Below, one piece after another: positions 10,326-19,434 of a stretch of 64,000 bases of DNA. The first letter of the stretch is position 1. Each line of letters opens with the position of its first letter. The notes below the pieces were generated by a model. That model did no database searches. It had not been told where the DNA came from and was given only the letters and a program-made list of their open reading frames with translations. A program made the translations under genes and the position numbers. Source of the DNA: Komagataeibacter xylinus (GTDB taxonomy: Bacteria > Pseudomonadota > Alphaproteobacteria > Acetobacterales > Acetobacteraceae); NCBI RefSeq assembly GCF_004302915.1, contig NZ_QQBI01000004.1, forward strand, positions 62,001 to 126,000. Reading direction: 5' to 3'.

Positions 10326-11051
10326 TCATTGTCCCGATGCGGAAGCCTCCATCATTTCACGGATCATATGACCCGCCCGGCTCAAGGCTTCATTACTATT
10401 GAGGCCACTGGGCGCAGAAAGGTGGGAGACAACAGCAAATGGGATTGGACCGGGGCGAAGGTAGATCACCTTGCCATGACCGTTTACCTGGAATTCCCTG
10501 CGTTCAAGCGCGACCTCCCCGCCGAATACCACCTGCATGAAATCCTGGACATGCGTTACGCCAACACCGAGGAACAGGCGGGGCCGTCGCTGCACGACAG
10601 CCTCATGCATCCGGGCAAAGCATACTTCCCTGATAGCGCGTATATAATCCTCTTTATCCCGAAACCCGCTACGCAACTGTGCATCCGTGGACCATGTCTC
10701 CAGAGTTCGGCATTCAAAAGGGAAAAGATTGGTCTGGAAGTAACCCGTCGTTCTGCTTTCAAATATCTTCTGCTTTTTTGCATAGTCATAAGCAGTTTCT
10801 ATATTCTGGCCTTCAATGACGGAAATCAGTTTGAAGGCATTCCTGTTATAGGTCCACCGGTCCCATTGTACTTCTACGGGATACTCTCCCTCAGGGAGTT
10901 CATAGCCTGCGGGAACAGGTGCTTCCCCATATTCAATGCCACATAACCATAACGAACGATGGGTAGGCGAACCGATATCCCCAGGGCCATCAAACGTATG
11001 TTTCCGGATGGAAGCGGGAAGTTCGGCCACTGATGGCGCATGTCGGGTCAT
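10326..11051 (-). CDS. Uracil-DNA-glycosylase-superfamily-like protein, function unknown
   Basis: A protein of about 241 residues starting MTRHAPSVAELPASIRKH. I do not recognise a named family, but the order of motifs resembles the UDG superfamily: WLCGIEYGEA near the N-terminus (motif 1, GEAPG-like), YFQTNLFPFECR in the middle (the Thr-Asn strand), PRLFLGVGVTHV (the PxxxxxLG strand) and VVSHLSAPSGLN near the C-terminus (the His-Pro-Ser-like motif 2). No iron-sulfur cysteine set is seen. It stands alone between tRNA-Phe and the dihydroorotase gene, and the DNA is visibly less GC-rich than its neighbours. The start at 11051 is chosen over more upstream ATGs. The fold assignment is inference. 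Confidence 0.55.
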   Translation of the reverse strand: MTRHAPSVAELPASIRKHTFDGPGDIGSPTHRSLWLCGIEYGEAPVPAGYELPEGEYPVEVQWDRWTYNRNAFKLISVIEGQNIETAYDYAKKQKIFESRTTGYFQTNLFPFECRTLETWSTDAQLRSGFRDKEDYIRAIREVCFARMHEAVVQRRPRLFLGVGVTHVQDFMQVVFGGEVALERREFQVNGHGKVIYLRPGPIPFAVVSHLSAPSGLNSNEALSRAGHMIREMMEASASGQ

Positions 11052-11250
11052 AAAAAATCCATTCCTGTTCAAGATGCCGGTCATAAAATGCCGGTTTCCC
11101 CTACAGGCTCGAGCATGCTGTAACGATGGCATTTTCGATTTGATAATATGAAAGGGCTACCCTGCATAAAAGGCATCCCTTCCCGGTATGGAAACAGCCA
11201 TGCCCCTGCCCGCCTCAGGCGGAAGCCAGAGGCGGAAAAAGTCTTTGCCC

Positions 11251-12591
11251 TCAGGCCGTGAGCGGGCGGTCCGTGGCTTCAAACAATAGCGGCTCACCCT
11301 GCGCGGTAGGCGCGATCTGGTTTTCCCACATGACCACGTTGCCGCGGATGATGGTGCCCATGGGGCGACCGGTCAGTTCATCGCCCACAAACGGCGACCA
11401 GCCACATTTGGAGGCCAGCCATTCCTGCTGCACCGTCCAGCGCGCGCCAAGATCGACCACCGAGAAATCCGCGTCGTACCCCACCGCGATGCGCCCCTTG
11501 CGCACCAGCCCGAACAGGCGCTGCGGGCCAGCCGATGTCATGTCCACCAGACGGCGCAGCGACAGCCGGCCCTGTGCCACATGGTTGAGCATGAGCGGCA
11601 GCAGGGTCTGCACGCCCGGCATGCCTGATGGGGTATCGGGATACGCGCGCTGCTTGGCCGCGAGCGGATGGGGCGCATGATCGGAGCCGATGATGTCGGG
11701 CACGCCCTGGCCCATCCAGTACCACAGCCCGTCGCGATATTTCTGGCCACGGATGGGCGGGTTCATCTGCGCCAGCGTGCCCAGCCGGGCATAGGCGTCC
11801 TCGCCTGCCAGCGTCAGGTGCTGGGGCGTTACCTCGCAACTGGCAATGTCCTTGTGGCCGGACAGGAACTCGAGTTCGGCCGGCGTGGTCACATGCAGCA
11901 CATGGATGCGCCGCCCCGTGCGCCGCGCCAGCTGCACGATACGCTGCGTGGCGCGCAGGGCCGTTTCCTCATCACGCCAGACCGGGTGGCTCGACGGGTC
12001 GCCCGCCTTGCGCTCGTTCAGGCGCTCATGCAGGCGGGTCTCGTCCTCGGCATGAATCGCGACGCGGCGGCGGCCCGAGCGCAGCACCCGCTCAAGCACC
12101 GCATCATCGGACACCAGCAGGCTGCCGGTGGAAGACCCCATGAAAATCTTGATCCCCGCCGTGCCCGGCAGCATTTCCAGCTCGGCGCAGCGATCGGCGT
12201 TATCGGTCGTGGCCCCGACGTAAAAGGCATGGTCGCACCACATGCGCCCGCGCGCGTGCTCGAGCTTGGCCACCACCGCCTCGGGGCAGTCGGTGGGCGG
12301 CTTGGTGTTGGGCATTTCAAACACGGCAGTCACGCCCCCCATCACGGCGGCAAGGCTGCCGGTGGCAAGGTCTTCCGCAGCCGTCAGCCCCGGCTCGCGA
12401 AAATGGACCTGCGTGTCGATCACGCCCGGCAGCACGGTCAGACCCGTGCAGTCAATGACCCGGCCCGCGTCACCCTGGCCGCCAATGCGGGCAATCCGCC
12501 CGTCACGCACGTAAACATCGGTCACGACCGTGGCGTCAGGCAGGACAACGCTGCCATTTTTCAGACAGAGATCAAAAATGGGTAGGGTCAT
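11251..12591 (-). CDS. pyrC: Dihydroorotase
   Basis: A 446-residue amidohydrolase of the dihydroorotase type, acting in pyrimidine synthesis on carbamoyl-aspartate/dihydroorotate. The N-terminal metal motif reads IDTQVHFREPG, so the first His of the usual His-x-His is Gln, a form I associate with alphaproteobacterial dihydroorotases. The carbamylated-Lys segment GIKIFMGSSTG, the substrate/metal motif IGSDHAPH, and the MPNTKPPT loop are all present. ATG 12591 fits the family N-terminus MTLPIFDLCLKNG. An allantoinase/hydantoinase role cannot be excluded. It is not in an operon with other pyr genes here. Confidence 0.85.
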   Translation of the reverse strand: MTLPIFDLCLKNGSVVLPDATVVTDVYVRDGRIARIGGQGDAGRVIDCTGLTVLPGVIDTQVHFREPGLTAAEDLATGSLAAVMGGVTAVFEMPNTKPPTDCPEAVVAKLEHARGRMWCDHAFYVGATTDNADRCAELEMLPGTAGIKIFMGSSTGSLLVSDDAVLERVLRSGRRRVAIHAEDETRLHERLNERKAGDPSSHPVWRDEETALRATQRIVQLARRTGRRIHVLHVTTPAELEFLSGHKDIASCEVTPQHLTLAGEDAYARLGTLAQMNPPIRGQKYRDGLWYWMGQGVPDIIGSDHAPHPLAAKQRAYPDTPSGMPGVQTLLPLMLNHVAQGRLSLRRLVDMTSAGPQRLFGLVRKGRIAVGYDADFSVVDLGARWTVQQEWLASKCGWSPFVGDELTGRPMGTIIRGNVVMWENQIAPTAQGEPLLFEATDRPLTA

Positions 12592-12707
12592 GGAATTATC
12601 CTGTGGCCAGAACCCGCAACCGGCGGCATGCGGCAGGCGGGCGCAGGGGTTGCTGATCGTGTTTGTATGGCATGCGTCCGGCGTCATGCAAACCGCCCAT
12701 ACAAAGA

Positions 12708-12733
12708 CACCCCGGTCCTTGCGGGCCGGGGTG
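12708..12733 (-). terminator. Terminator after the c-di-GMP gene cluster
   Basis: An 11-pair stem (one G-U) formed by CACCCCGGTCC and GGGCCGGGGTG with a four-base loop lies 32 bases beyond the stop at 12765. On the minus strand it is followed by TCTTTGT, a modest U tract. Confidence 0.6.
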
Positions 12734-12764
12734 CGGGTCATGAATGCCGATGCAGGCGGGTGCC

Positions 12765-14987
12765 TTATTCGTTGATGGCGGCGCGGTTTTCCTTGGCTTC
12801 CTTCAGCACGGCGGAGAGACGGTCATCACGCAGCCATTCCTCCAGCTTTTCCGGCGTCATGGGGCGGGCGAACAGATAGCCCTGCACCACATCGCACCCA
12901 AGCTGGCACAGCAGGTCAAGCTGGCGCACGGTTTCCACGCCTTCGGTCACCACCGTCATGCCAAGACGGCCGCCAATGCCAATCACCGCCGTGGTCACGG
13001 CCTGGGCGTTGGCATCGTGCTCAAGGTTCATGATGAAGCTGCGGTCGATCTTGATCTCGGTCAGCGGCAGGCGCGTCAGCCTTGAAAGCGACGAATACCC
13101 CGTGCCGAAATCATCCATCGACAGCGCCACGCCAAGGTTACGGATGGACTGGAGGACCATGTTCGTGTCCTCGTTTTCAGTCATCATCACACTCTCGGTA
13201 ATCTCGACCGTCAGGCGATGGGGCTCGAGCTTGCTGTCACTGAGCAAGCGGGCAATGAAGCCGGGCAGGTTGCGGTTGCGGAAATGACCGGCGGAAAGGT
13301 TGACCGCCACCGTGGGCACGTAAATGCCGTGGGCATCCCATTCCAGTATCTGCCGCACGGCGCGCTCGAGCGACCAAGTGCCGATGGCCTCGATCTGCCC
13401 GGTTTCCTCCGCCACGGCAATGAAGCGCGAGGGGTAGATGTTGCCCAGCGTGGGGTGGTTCCACCGCGACAGCGCCTCCACGCCATACAGCGTGTTGTTG
13501 CGCACGTCGACCTGCGGCTGGTACTGCAGGTTGAGCAGGCCCTGCGCCAGCGATTCACGCAGCGCCGAGCCCAGCAGCAGCCGGTCCTGCGCGGCCTTGT
13601 TGTCTTCCGAGCGGGCAAGGTGGGTCATGCCCAGCCCCGAGCGCTTGGCCTGCCGCATGGCCTGCTCGGCATAGCTGAGCAAGGATTCACCATCCGGCCC
13701 GTTCTCGGGGAACAGGCTGATGCCGATGCCCAGCGTCGGCACGATCATGTTGCCGCCGATCTCGATGGGCTGCTTGACGCAGCCATGCAGGATATCGGCA
13801 AATTTGAGCGCATCTTCCTGGCGCGTGTTGGGCACGATGATCAGGAACTCGTTCGGACCGGAACGGCTGAGCACGTAATTGCTGCGCGAAGCACCCTTGA
13901 GCCGCTCGGAAACGGATTTCAGGAAGCCATCGCCATTGATATGGCCCAGCGCATCGTTGATATCGCGGAAGCGGTCGATATCGATCATGTACAGCGCGAA
14001 ATGATTGTCACCCGGCTGGCCGATCAGCGAGCGGATGACCTTGTGCACCGCCGTACGGTTGAGGAAGCCGGTCAGCGGATCGTAGTTCGACAGCTGCGAG
14101 ATGTGCTGGCGCGCCTCATGCTGCTCGATCAGCACGCCACAGAACGGCACGCAGCTGTTCACGATCTGCGCGGGCCAGCCGCCCCGGTTGCGCTCGGAGC
14201 GCGAATACAGCGCGAAGATGCCGGTAATGCGCCCGTTGCGCGTGCGGATGGCCGAAGCCCAGCAATGGTGCAGCCCCAGCGAGATGCCAACCGAGCGGTA
14301 GCTGTCCCACACGATGGTCGTCGCCTCGTTCAGGTCATTGGCGAGGGCGGCAATATCGGCCTCGGTCAGGCGCATGTCTTCCAGGGCCGCGGCAAAGCGG
14401 CGCGGCATGCCCGGGCCCGAGAGGATGCGCAGGCGGCTCTGCTCGTCGAGCAGGATCAGCACGGCAACCGTATTGGGCACCAGCGTCTCGACCTCGCGGC
14501 AGACCATGTCGGCCACGTCCTGGATCTGGATCTCGCTCGACAGCGAGCGGAACACCGTATTCTGCAGCTCCACCACCCGGCTGCGATGGCCCGCGCCGGT
14601 AATGCCGCGCACCATCATCAGGCGGTAGCGGCGCCCGTCGGCCCCCACGCGCGCCGCGGTCAGGCTGACCTCGGCGGAGATGTAGTCGCCGCTGCGGTTC
14701 TCGAACGTGACCTCCCTCGACACCGGCTCAATCGCCTGGATCGAGGCATTGATGTCAAAGGGTGCCGCCCCATTCTCCACCGATGCGGCCATGAGCTCCC
14801 CCACGGGTCGCCCCGTGAGCTGGCCCGGGTCATAGCCCCATAACGTCTCGGCTGCCGGGTTGGCATAGAGGATCATGTTATGGTCATCGATGATGACCAT
14901 GCCATCTTGCGCCTGATGCAACAGTTCAAAACTGATCTCAGGAATGGCCACAACAGCTGGCGAAGGGGTGGGATTCTGCGTTTTCAT
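12765..14987 (-). CDS. PAS-GGDEF-EAL protein with degenerate GGDEF; probable c-di-GMP phosphodiesterase
   Basis: A 740-residue paralogue of the gene just upstream. Order: N-terminal PAS (about residues 20-130), a GAF-like middle region (about 140-300), GGDEF (about 305-465) and EAL (about 480-720). The GGDEF signature reads SRSGPNEF, so cyclase activity is unlikely. The EAL site is intact: GVEALSRW, VEITESVMM, MDDFGTGYSSL, IKIDRSFI, VVTEGVET and VQGYLFARPM. The PAS lacks the HDSYI heme histidine seen in its neighbour. It should hydrolyse c-di-GMP in the cytoplasm, with the GGDEF domain as a possible GTP-sensing module. It is the last gene of the three-gene cluster, 74 bases after the second. 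Confidence 0.87.
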   Translation of the reverse strand: MKTQNPTPSPAVVAIPEISFELLHQAQDGMVIIDDHNMILYANPAAETLWGYDPGQLTGRPVGELMAASVENGAAPFDINASIQAIEPVSREVTFENRSGDYISAEVSLTAARVGADGRRYRLMMVRGITGAGHRSRVVELQNTVFRSLSSEIQIQDVADMVCREVETLVPNTVAVLILLDEQSRLRILSGPGMPRRFAAALEDMRLTEADIAALANDLNEATTIVWDSYRSVGISLGLHHCWASAIRTRNGRITGIFALYSRSERNRGGWPAQIVNSCVPFCGVLIEQHEARQHISQLSNYDPLTGFLNRTAVHKVIRSLIGQPGDNHFALYMIDIDRFRDINDALGHINGDGFLKSVSERLKGASRSNYVLSRSGPNEFLIIVPNTRQEDALKFADILHGCVKQPIEIGGNMIVPTLGIGISLFPENGPDGESLLSYAEQAMRQAKRSGLGMTHLARSEDNKAAQDRLLLGSALRESLAQGLLNLQYQPQVDVRNNTLYGVEALSRWNHPTLGNIYPSRFIAVAEETGQIEAIGTWSLERAVRQILEWDAHGIYVPTVAVNLSAGHFRNRNLPGFIARLLSDSKLEPHRLTVEITESVMMTENEDTNMVLQSIRNLGVALSMDDFGTGYSSLSRLTRLPLTEIKIDRSFIMNLEHDANAQAVTTAVIGIGGRLGMTVVTEGVETVRQLDLLCQLGCDVVQGYLFARPMTPEKLEEWLRDDRLSAVLKEAKENRAAINE

Positions 14988-15061
14988 AGGGATCCAAGGT
15001 TAAGCAGGCCTGTTTCCAACCAGGCATGGAGACAGCGAACAAGCCAGAAATTGTGGCGAGC

Positions 15062-17320
15062 CTATTTCTTCGTTTTGCTTTCGGACTCTTCAGAGGCGAT
15101 CAGTTCGAGCGCAAGGGTCTTGGCTGGCCCCTGCGACCATTCAAGCAGTTCCGCCGGCGGCATCGGCCGTGCGAACAGATAGCCCTGCACCACATCGCAG
15201 TTCAGGTCCTGCAGCAGCTTGAGCTGGGCCTCGGTCTCGACGCCCTCGGTCACGACGGTCATGCCCAGGCGGTTGCCGATGCCGATCACCGCCGTGGTCA
15301 CGGCCTGGGCGTTGGGGTCATGATCAAGGTTCATGATGAAGCTGCGATCGATCTTGATCTCGGTCAGCGGCAGGCGCGTCAGCCGCGAGAGCGACGAATA
15401 CCCGGTGCCGAAATCATCCATCGACAGGCCAACGCCAAGGTTACGGATGGCGGCGAGGCCTTCCATCGTATCCTCGTTCTCGTCCATCATCACGCTTTCC
15501 GTAATTTCCACGCACAGGCGGTCCGGCGAGATCTGGCGCTCCTTGAGGATGCGCTCGATCAGCGCGGGCAGCCCGCGATTGCGGAAATGGGCAGCCGACA
15601 GGTTGACCGAAACGGTCGGCACGTAAAGCCCGGCGCGCTCCCAGTCGATGATCTGTTTTGTCGCCTCTTCGAGCGACCAGGTGCCGATCGTCTCGATCTG
15701 CCCGGTATCCTCCGCCACCGCGATGAAGCGCGAGGGGTAGATGTTGCCCAGCGTCGGATGCTTCCACCGCGAGAGCGCTTCCACGCCATACAGCTTGCCG
15801 GTCTTGATATCGACCTGCGGCTGGTAATGCAGGTTGAGCATGCCCTTGGCCAGTGAGTCCCGCAGCGCCGAGCCCAGCAGCAGCCGGTCCTGGGCGGCGC
15901 GGTTATCAGCCGTGCTGGACACGCAGTAGCCGCCGCGCGCCTCCTTCTTGCACCGGCGCATGGCAATCTCGGCATGGCCAAGCAGGGATTCGCTATCCGG
16001 CCCGTTCTCGGGAAACAGGCTGATGCCGATGCCAAGGGAGACGACGAGCAGGTTCCCCGCGATCTCGATGGGTTCCTGCATGGCCTTGATCAGCGTTTCG
16101 GCAAAGGCCACGGCCTTGGCTTCATCACTGTCGGGCATGACGATGACGAACTCGTCCCCGCCCGATCGGCTGAGGATGTAATTGCTGCGCGACAGCTCCT
16201 TGAGCCGCTGGGCCACCGCCTTGAGGAAGGCATCGCCATTCATGTGGCCAAGCGTGTCGTTGATATCGCGGAAACGGTCGATATCGATCATGAACACCGC
16301 GAATTCGTTGTCACCCGGGCGGTCGATCATCGACTTGATGACCGTGTGGATGGCGGTGCGGTTATGGAAGCCGGTCAGCGAATCATGGTTGGCGAGCTGG
16401 GCGATATGCTGCTGCGCCTCATAGTTCTCGATCACCACGCTACAGAAGGGCACGCAGCCCGACACGATCTTCTGCGGCCAGTCGCTCAGCTTGTACTGGT
16501 TGCGCGAATACAGCGCGAAAATGCCCGAAATGCGCCCGTTGCGCGATTTGATGGCCGAGGCCCAGCAGTTGTGCAGCCCCAGCGAGATGCCGAGCGAGCG
16601 GTAGCTGTCCCACACGATGCTGTTGGCTTCCGACAGGTCATTGCCCAGCGCCGCAAGGTCGCCTTCGGTCAAGGACATGTTCTCGAGTGCCGCGGCATAA
16701 CGGCGCGGCAGGCCGGGACCGGACAGGATGCTCAGGCGGTTGTTCTCATCAAGCAGGATGATGACCGAGACCGTGTTGGGCACGAAGCTTTCCACCTCGC
16801 GGCACACCAGATCGGCCACGTCTTCGACCAGCATGTCGTTGGAGATGGCCTGGAACACCGTATTCTGCAGGTCAAGCAGCTTGCGGCGGTGGCTCTCCTC
16901 GGTCACGCCTTTCATGAAGGCCATGTAATAGCGCTTCTTTTCCGGCCCGAGCAGCGCGGTCGAGATCGACATCTCGCCCGAGATGTAGTCACCCGCCTTG
17001 TTCTCGAACGTCACCTCGCGCGAGGTGCCGACAATGCGGTTCACGCCCGTCTTGCGGTTCTTGTAAATGTAGCTGTCATGATCGCCACGATAGACCGAAG
17101 GTACGAGGCAGCTCACGTTGCGGCCCAGCACCTCGTCCTCGGAATAGCCCCAGAGTTTCTCGGCCGCCGGATTGAAAAAGACCACCTCGTTGCGTTCGTT
17201 GATGATGACCACGCCATCGGTCGCCTGCTCGAGCAGCTGGAGGCTGACATCAGCATTCATGTCAAGTTCGTGCTTCGGGGTCTGGGCAGACGTCATTGCG
17301 GGGGCATCGTGAGGGTTCAT
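15062..17320 (-). CDS. Heme-PAS GGDEF-EAL c-di-GMP enzyme (AxPDEA1/DosP-like oxygen sensor)
   Basis: A 752-residue protein with PAS (about 22-130), GAF-like (about 145-305), GGDEF (about 310-470) and EAL (about 490-735) domains. The PAS contains GDHDSYIYKN; His81 aligns with the proximal heme histidines of FixL (RHDSYI) and E. coli DosP (AHPEYI). The GGDEF signature SRSGGDEF is intact, but the position of the RxxD inhibitory site reads RSNY. The EAL motifs GVEALSRW, MDDFGTGYSSL, IKIDRSFI and VVTEGVET are intact. In K. xylinus the heme protein AxPDEA1 tunes cellulose synthesis with oxygen, so that role is likely here. ATG 17320 is chosen; ATG 17341 in frame would add seven residues. It follows the MHYT gene closely and probably shares its transcript. 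Confidence 0.88.
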   Translation of the reverse strand: MNPHDAPAMTSAQTPKHELDMNADVSLQLLEQATDGVVIINERNEVVFFNPAAEKLWGYSEDEVLGRNVSCLVPSVYRGDHDSYIYKNRKTGVNRIVGTSREVTFENKAGDYISGEMSISTALLGPEKKRYYMAFMKGVTEESHRRKLLDLQNTVFQAISNDMLVEDVADLVCREVESFVPNTVSVIILLDENNRLSILSGPGLPRRYAAALENMSLTEGDLAALGNDLSEANSIVWDSYRSLGISLGLHNCWASAIKSRNGRISGIFALYSRNQYKLSDWPQKIVSGCVPFCSVVIENYEAQQHIAQLANHDSLTGFHNRTAIHTVIKSMIDRPGDNEFAVFMIDIDRFRDINDTLGHMNGDAFLKAVAQRLKELSRSNYILSRSGGDEFVIVMPDSDEAKAVAFAETLIKAMQEPIEIAGNLLVVSLGIGISLFPENGPDSESLLGHAEIAMRRCKKEARGGYCVSSTADNRAAQDRLLLGSALRDSLAKGMLNLHYQPQVDIKTGKLYGVEALSRWKHPTLGNIYPSRFIAVAEDTGQIETIGTWSLEEATKQIIDWERAGLYVPTVSVNLSAAHFRNRGLPALIERILKERQISPDRLCVEITESVMMDENEDTMEGLAAIRNLGVGLSMDDFGTGYSSLSRLTRLPLTEIKIDRSFIMNLDHDPNAQAVTTAVIGIGNRLGMTVVTEGVETEAQLKLLQDLNCDVVQGYLFARPMPPAELLEWSQGPAKTLALELIASEESESKTKK

Positions 17321-17358
17321 TACATGCTCTTGCTGTTTCATGAGAAAATTCGCGCCTC

Positions 17359-19434
17359 TCAGATACAGGGACTGGCTACGGGAGAAGAGACGGCGCGTAT
17401 GGAACGGGCGGGAGCCCCCGCCCCTGTCATGGCTGCTGCCTGGGCCGACTGCGCGGGGTGGCCGATCAGGTAGCCCTGGCCTTCGTCACACCCTTCGGCG
17501 GAGGCGATGCTGAACTGGCCTGTGGTTTCGATTCCCTGTGCCAGAACCGATATGCGCAGCGCGTGGCCCATGAGCAGGATGGAGCGCACAAGCTGCGCCG
17601 CGACCGGGTCGGTATCGACCTGCTGCATGAGCGAACGATCGATCTTGAGCTTGGTGAAGGGGAACACACGCAGCATGTGCAGCACCGACTGGGCGCCCCC
17701 AAACTCATCAAGGGCGAGGCGCACCCCAAGGGCCTGCAGGCTGTTGGCCATGGCCAGCGCACGGTCGGGATTGCGCTGCACGGTTTCTTCCGTGATCTCG
17801 ATGACAAGGCGGTCAGGCGCCAGCCCGCTACGGGCAAGGTTTTCCTGCACGGCCACGACAAAGCGCGGCTGGAGGAACTGGGCGGCGGACATGTTGACCG
17901 CGATGCGGATGTTTTCATCCCACCCTGCCGCGGCCTTGCAGGCTGTCTGCAACACCCATTCGCCGAGCTTGATGATCAGGCCGCTCTCATCGGCAAGCTG
18001 CAGGATCTCGCGGGGGGCTATGGCGCCACGCTCGGGGTGCTCCCAGCGCAGCAGCGCCTCGTAACCCGAGATCTCGCCCGTGGCCACCACGGTCTGCACC
18101 TGGTAGAACAGCGAAAGCGCCCCGTTGGCCATGGCGGTCTTCAGGTCCTCGCCCAGCGCACGGCGTTCGCGCATGTTCTGGTCGAGCGTGCTTTCATAAT
18201 ACCAGATGGTGTGGTGCGGGTCGGTCTTGGCGCGATACATGGCCATGTCCGCGCGCGAGATCAGGGTCTCGCTGTCGCTCGCATCCACGGGGTAGACCGC
18301 AACGCCAATGCTGCCGCCACTGGTCACCACGTAATCCTCGATGGGGATCGGCTGGTTGAGCGCCTGCTGGATCCGCTCGACAAAACCGTGCAACTCGGCG
18401 CTGTCGGACGTGCGGTGGATGGCAATGAACTCGTCACCGCCAAGGCGGGCCACGAACTCGCCATCCGCAAGCAGGGCACTGAAGCGCTCGGCCAGCGTGG
18501 TCAGCACGATATCGCCTGCGGCATGGCCACGGGTATCGTTGATTTCCTTGAACTTGTTCAGGTCGATGCCAATGACGGCAAACTGCTCGCCATCGCGGTT
18601 GGCCCGGCTGACCTCGTTTTGCAGCCGCTCGTTGAAGCTGATGCGGTTGGGCAGGCCGGTCAGCCCGTCCGACATGGCCATGCGATGCAGTTCCTCATAG
18701 GATTCCTGCCGCACGCTGCCATCAATGACGAACGAGGCGATACCGGCAATGAGCATGAGCATCGTGCCCCCGATAACCGAGAGCCCCAGCACCAGGAACT
18801 GCCCGTTATCATGCGCGGCCAGCATGTGCTGCGGCATGGCCACCACATGCATGGCCTCCATGCCGGTAAAATGCAGCCCGGCAACCGCGCCCACCAGAGC
18901 CAGCGTCGTCTCGACCTCGCGGCGCGGATTGACCGGCCGCAACGCCAGCAGCAGGGCGGTGGCGGACAGGGCAATGCCGATTGCGATCGACACCGCCACA
19001 AGCAGGCCGCTCCACGCCACGGGTGCTTCGAGCCGGTAGGCGGCCATGCCGATATAGTGCATGCCAGCGATGCCCAGCCCGAGCACGACACCACCCAGCA
19101 TGCAGCCACCGCGCCCATACAGGCGCACGGCCAGCATCATGGCAAGCGGCATGGCGCCCAGCACGACCAGCAGCGAAAGCCCCGTGCGCAGCGGGTCCAG
19201 ATGCACCTGGGCATTGCAGTGATAGGCCAGCATGGCGGCAAAATGCGTGCACCACACGAAACTCGCCCCGGCCATGCTGGAAAGGCAGTACCAGCCCAGC
19301 CGCTGGCGGCCGTGGGTCTGCGCCACCCGCGTTACCAGCCGCATTGTAATCCACGCGCCTGTTACGCAAACGATCAGCGCACCAGCGAGCAGGAAGGGAT
19401 CATACACCCTCAGTTCATAGATATGATTGCTCAT
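17359..19434 (-). CDS. MHYT-GGDEF-EAL integral membrane signalling protein
   Basis: A 691-residue protein with seven predicted membrane helices forming an MHYT sensor (about residues 10-240) carrying THFAAMLAYH, GMHYIGMAAYR and GLHFTGMEAMHV, motifs proposed to bind copper or a diatomic gas. A GGDEF domain follows (about 265-430) with RLGGDEF intact. The EAL domain (about 445-680) keeps YEALLRWEHP and KLKIDRSL, but the loop-6 motif DDFGTGYSS is LDEFGGAQS and AEGVE is AQGIE, so hydrolysis may be weak or absent. It probably makes c-di-GMP at the inner membrane. ATG 19434 is chosen; ATG 19443 is an alternative. It heads the cluster, with only about 20-40 bases before the next start. Confidence 0.87.
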   Translation of the reverse strand: MSNHIYELRVYDPFLLAGALIVCVTGAWITMRLVTRVAQTHGRQRLGWYCLSSMAGASFVWCTHFAAMLAYHCNAQVHLDPLRTGLSLLVVLGAMPLAMMLAVRLYGRGGCMLGGVVLGLGIAGMHYIGMAAYRLEAPVAWSGLLVAVSIAIGIALSATALLLALRPVNPRREVETTLALVGAVAGLHFTGMEAMHVVAMPQHMLAAHDNGQFLVLGLSVIGGTMLMLIAGIASFVIDGSVRQESYEELHRMAMSDGLTGLPNRISFNERLQNEVSRANRDGEQFAVIGIDLNKFKEINDTRGHAAGDIVLTTLAERFSALLADGEFVARLGGDEFIAIHRTSDSAELHGFVERIQQALNQPIPIEDYVVTSGGSIGVAVYPVDASDSETLISRADMAMYRAKTDPHHTIWYYESTLDQNMRERRALGEDLKTAMANGALSLFYQVQTVVATGEISGYEALLRWEHPERGAIAPREILQLADESGLIIKLGEWVLQTACKAAAGWDENIRIAVNMSAAQFLQPRFVVAVQENLARSGLAPDRLVIEITEETVQRNPDRALAMANSLQALGVRLALDEFGGAQSVLHMLRVFPFTKLKIDRSLMQQVDTDPVAAQLVRSILLMGHALRISVLAQGIETTGQFSIASAEGCDEGQGYLIGHPAQSAQAAAMTGAGAPARSIRAVSSPVASPCI

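Noticed and set aside
13218-14843. 541-codon open frame on the + strand opposite the PAS-GGDEF-EAL gene
   Set aside because: It is an antisense shadow of a high-GC gene; the product is Arg/His/Gly-rich low complexity with no domain, while the minus strand encodes clear GGDEF-EAL motifs.
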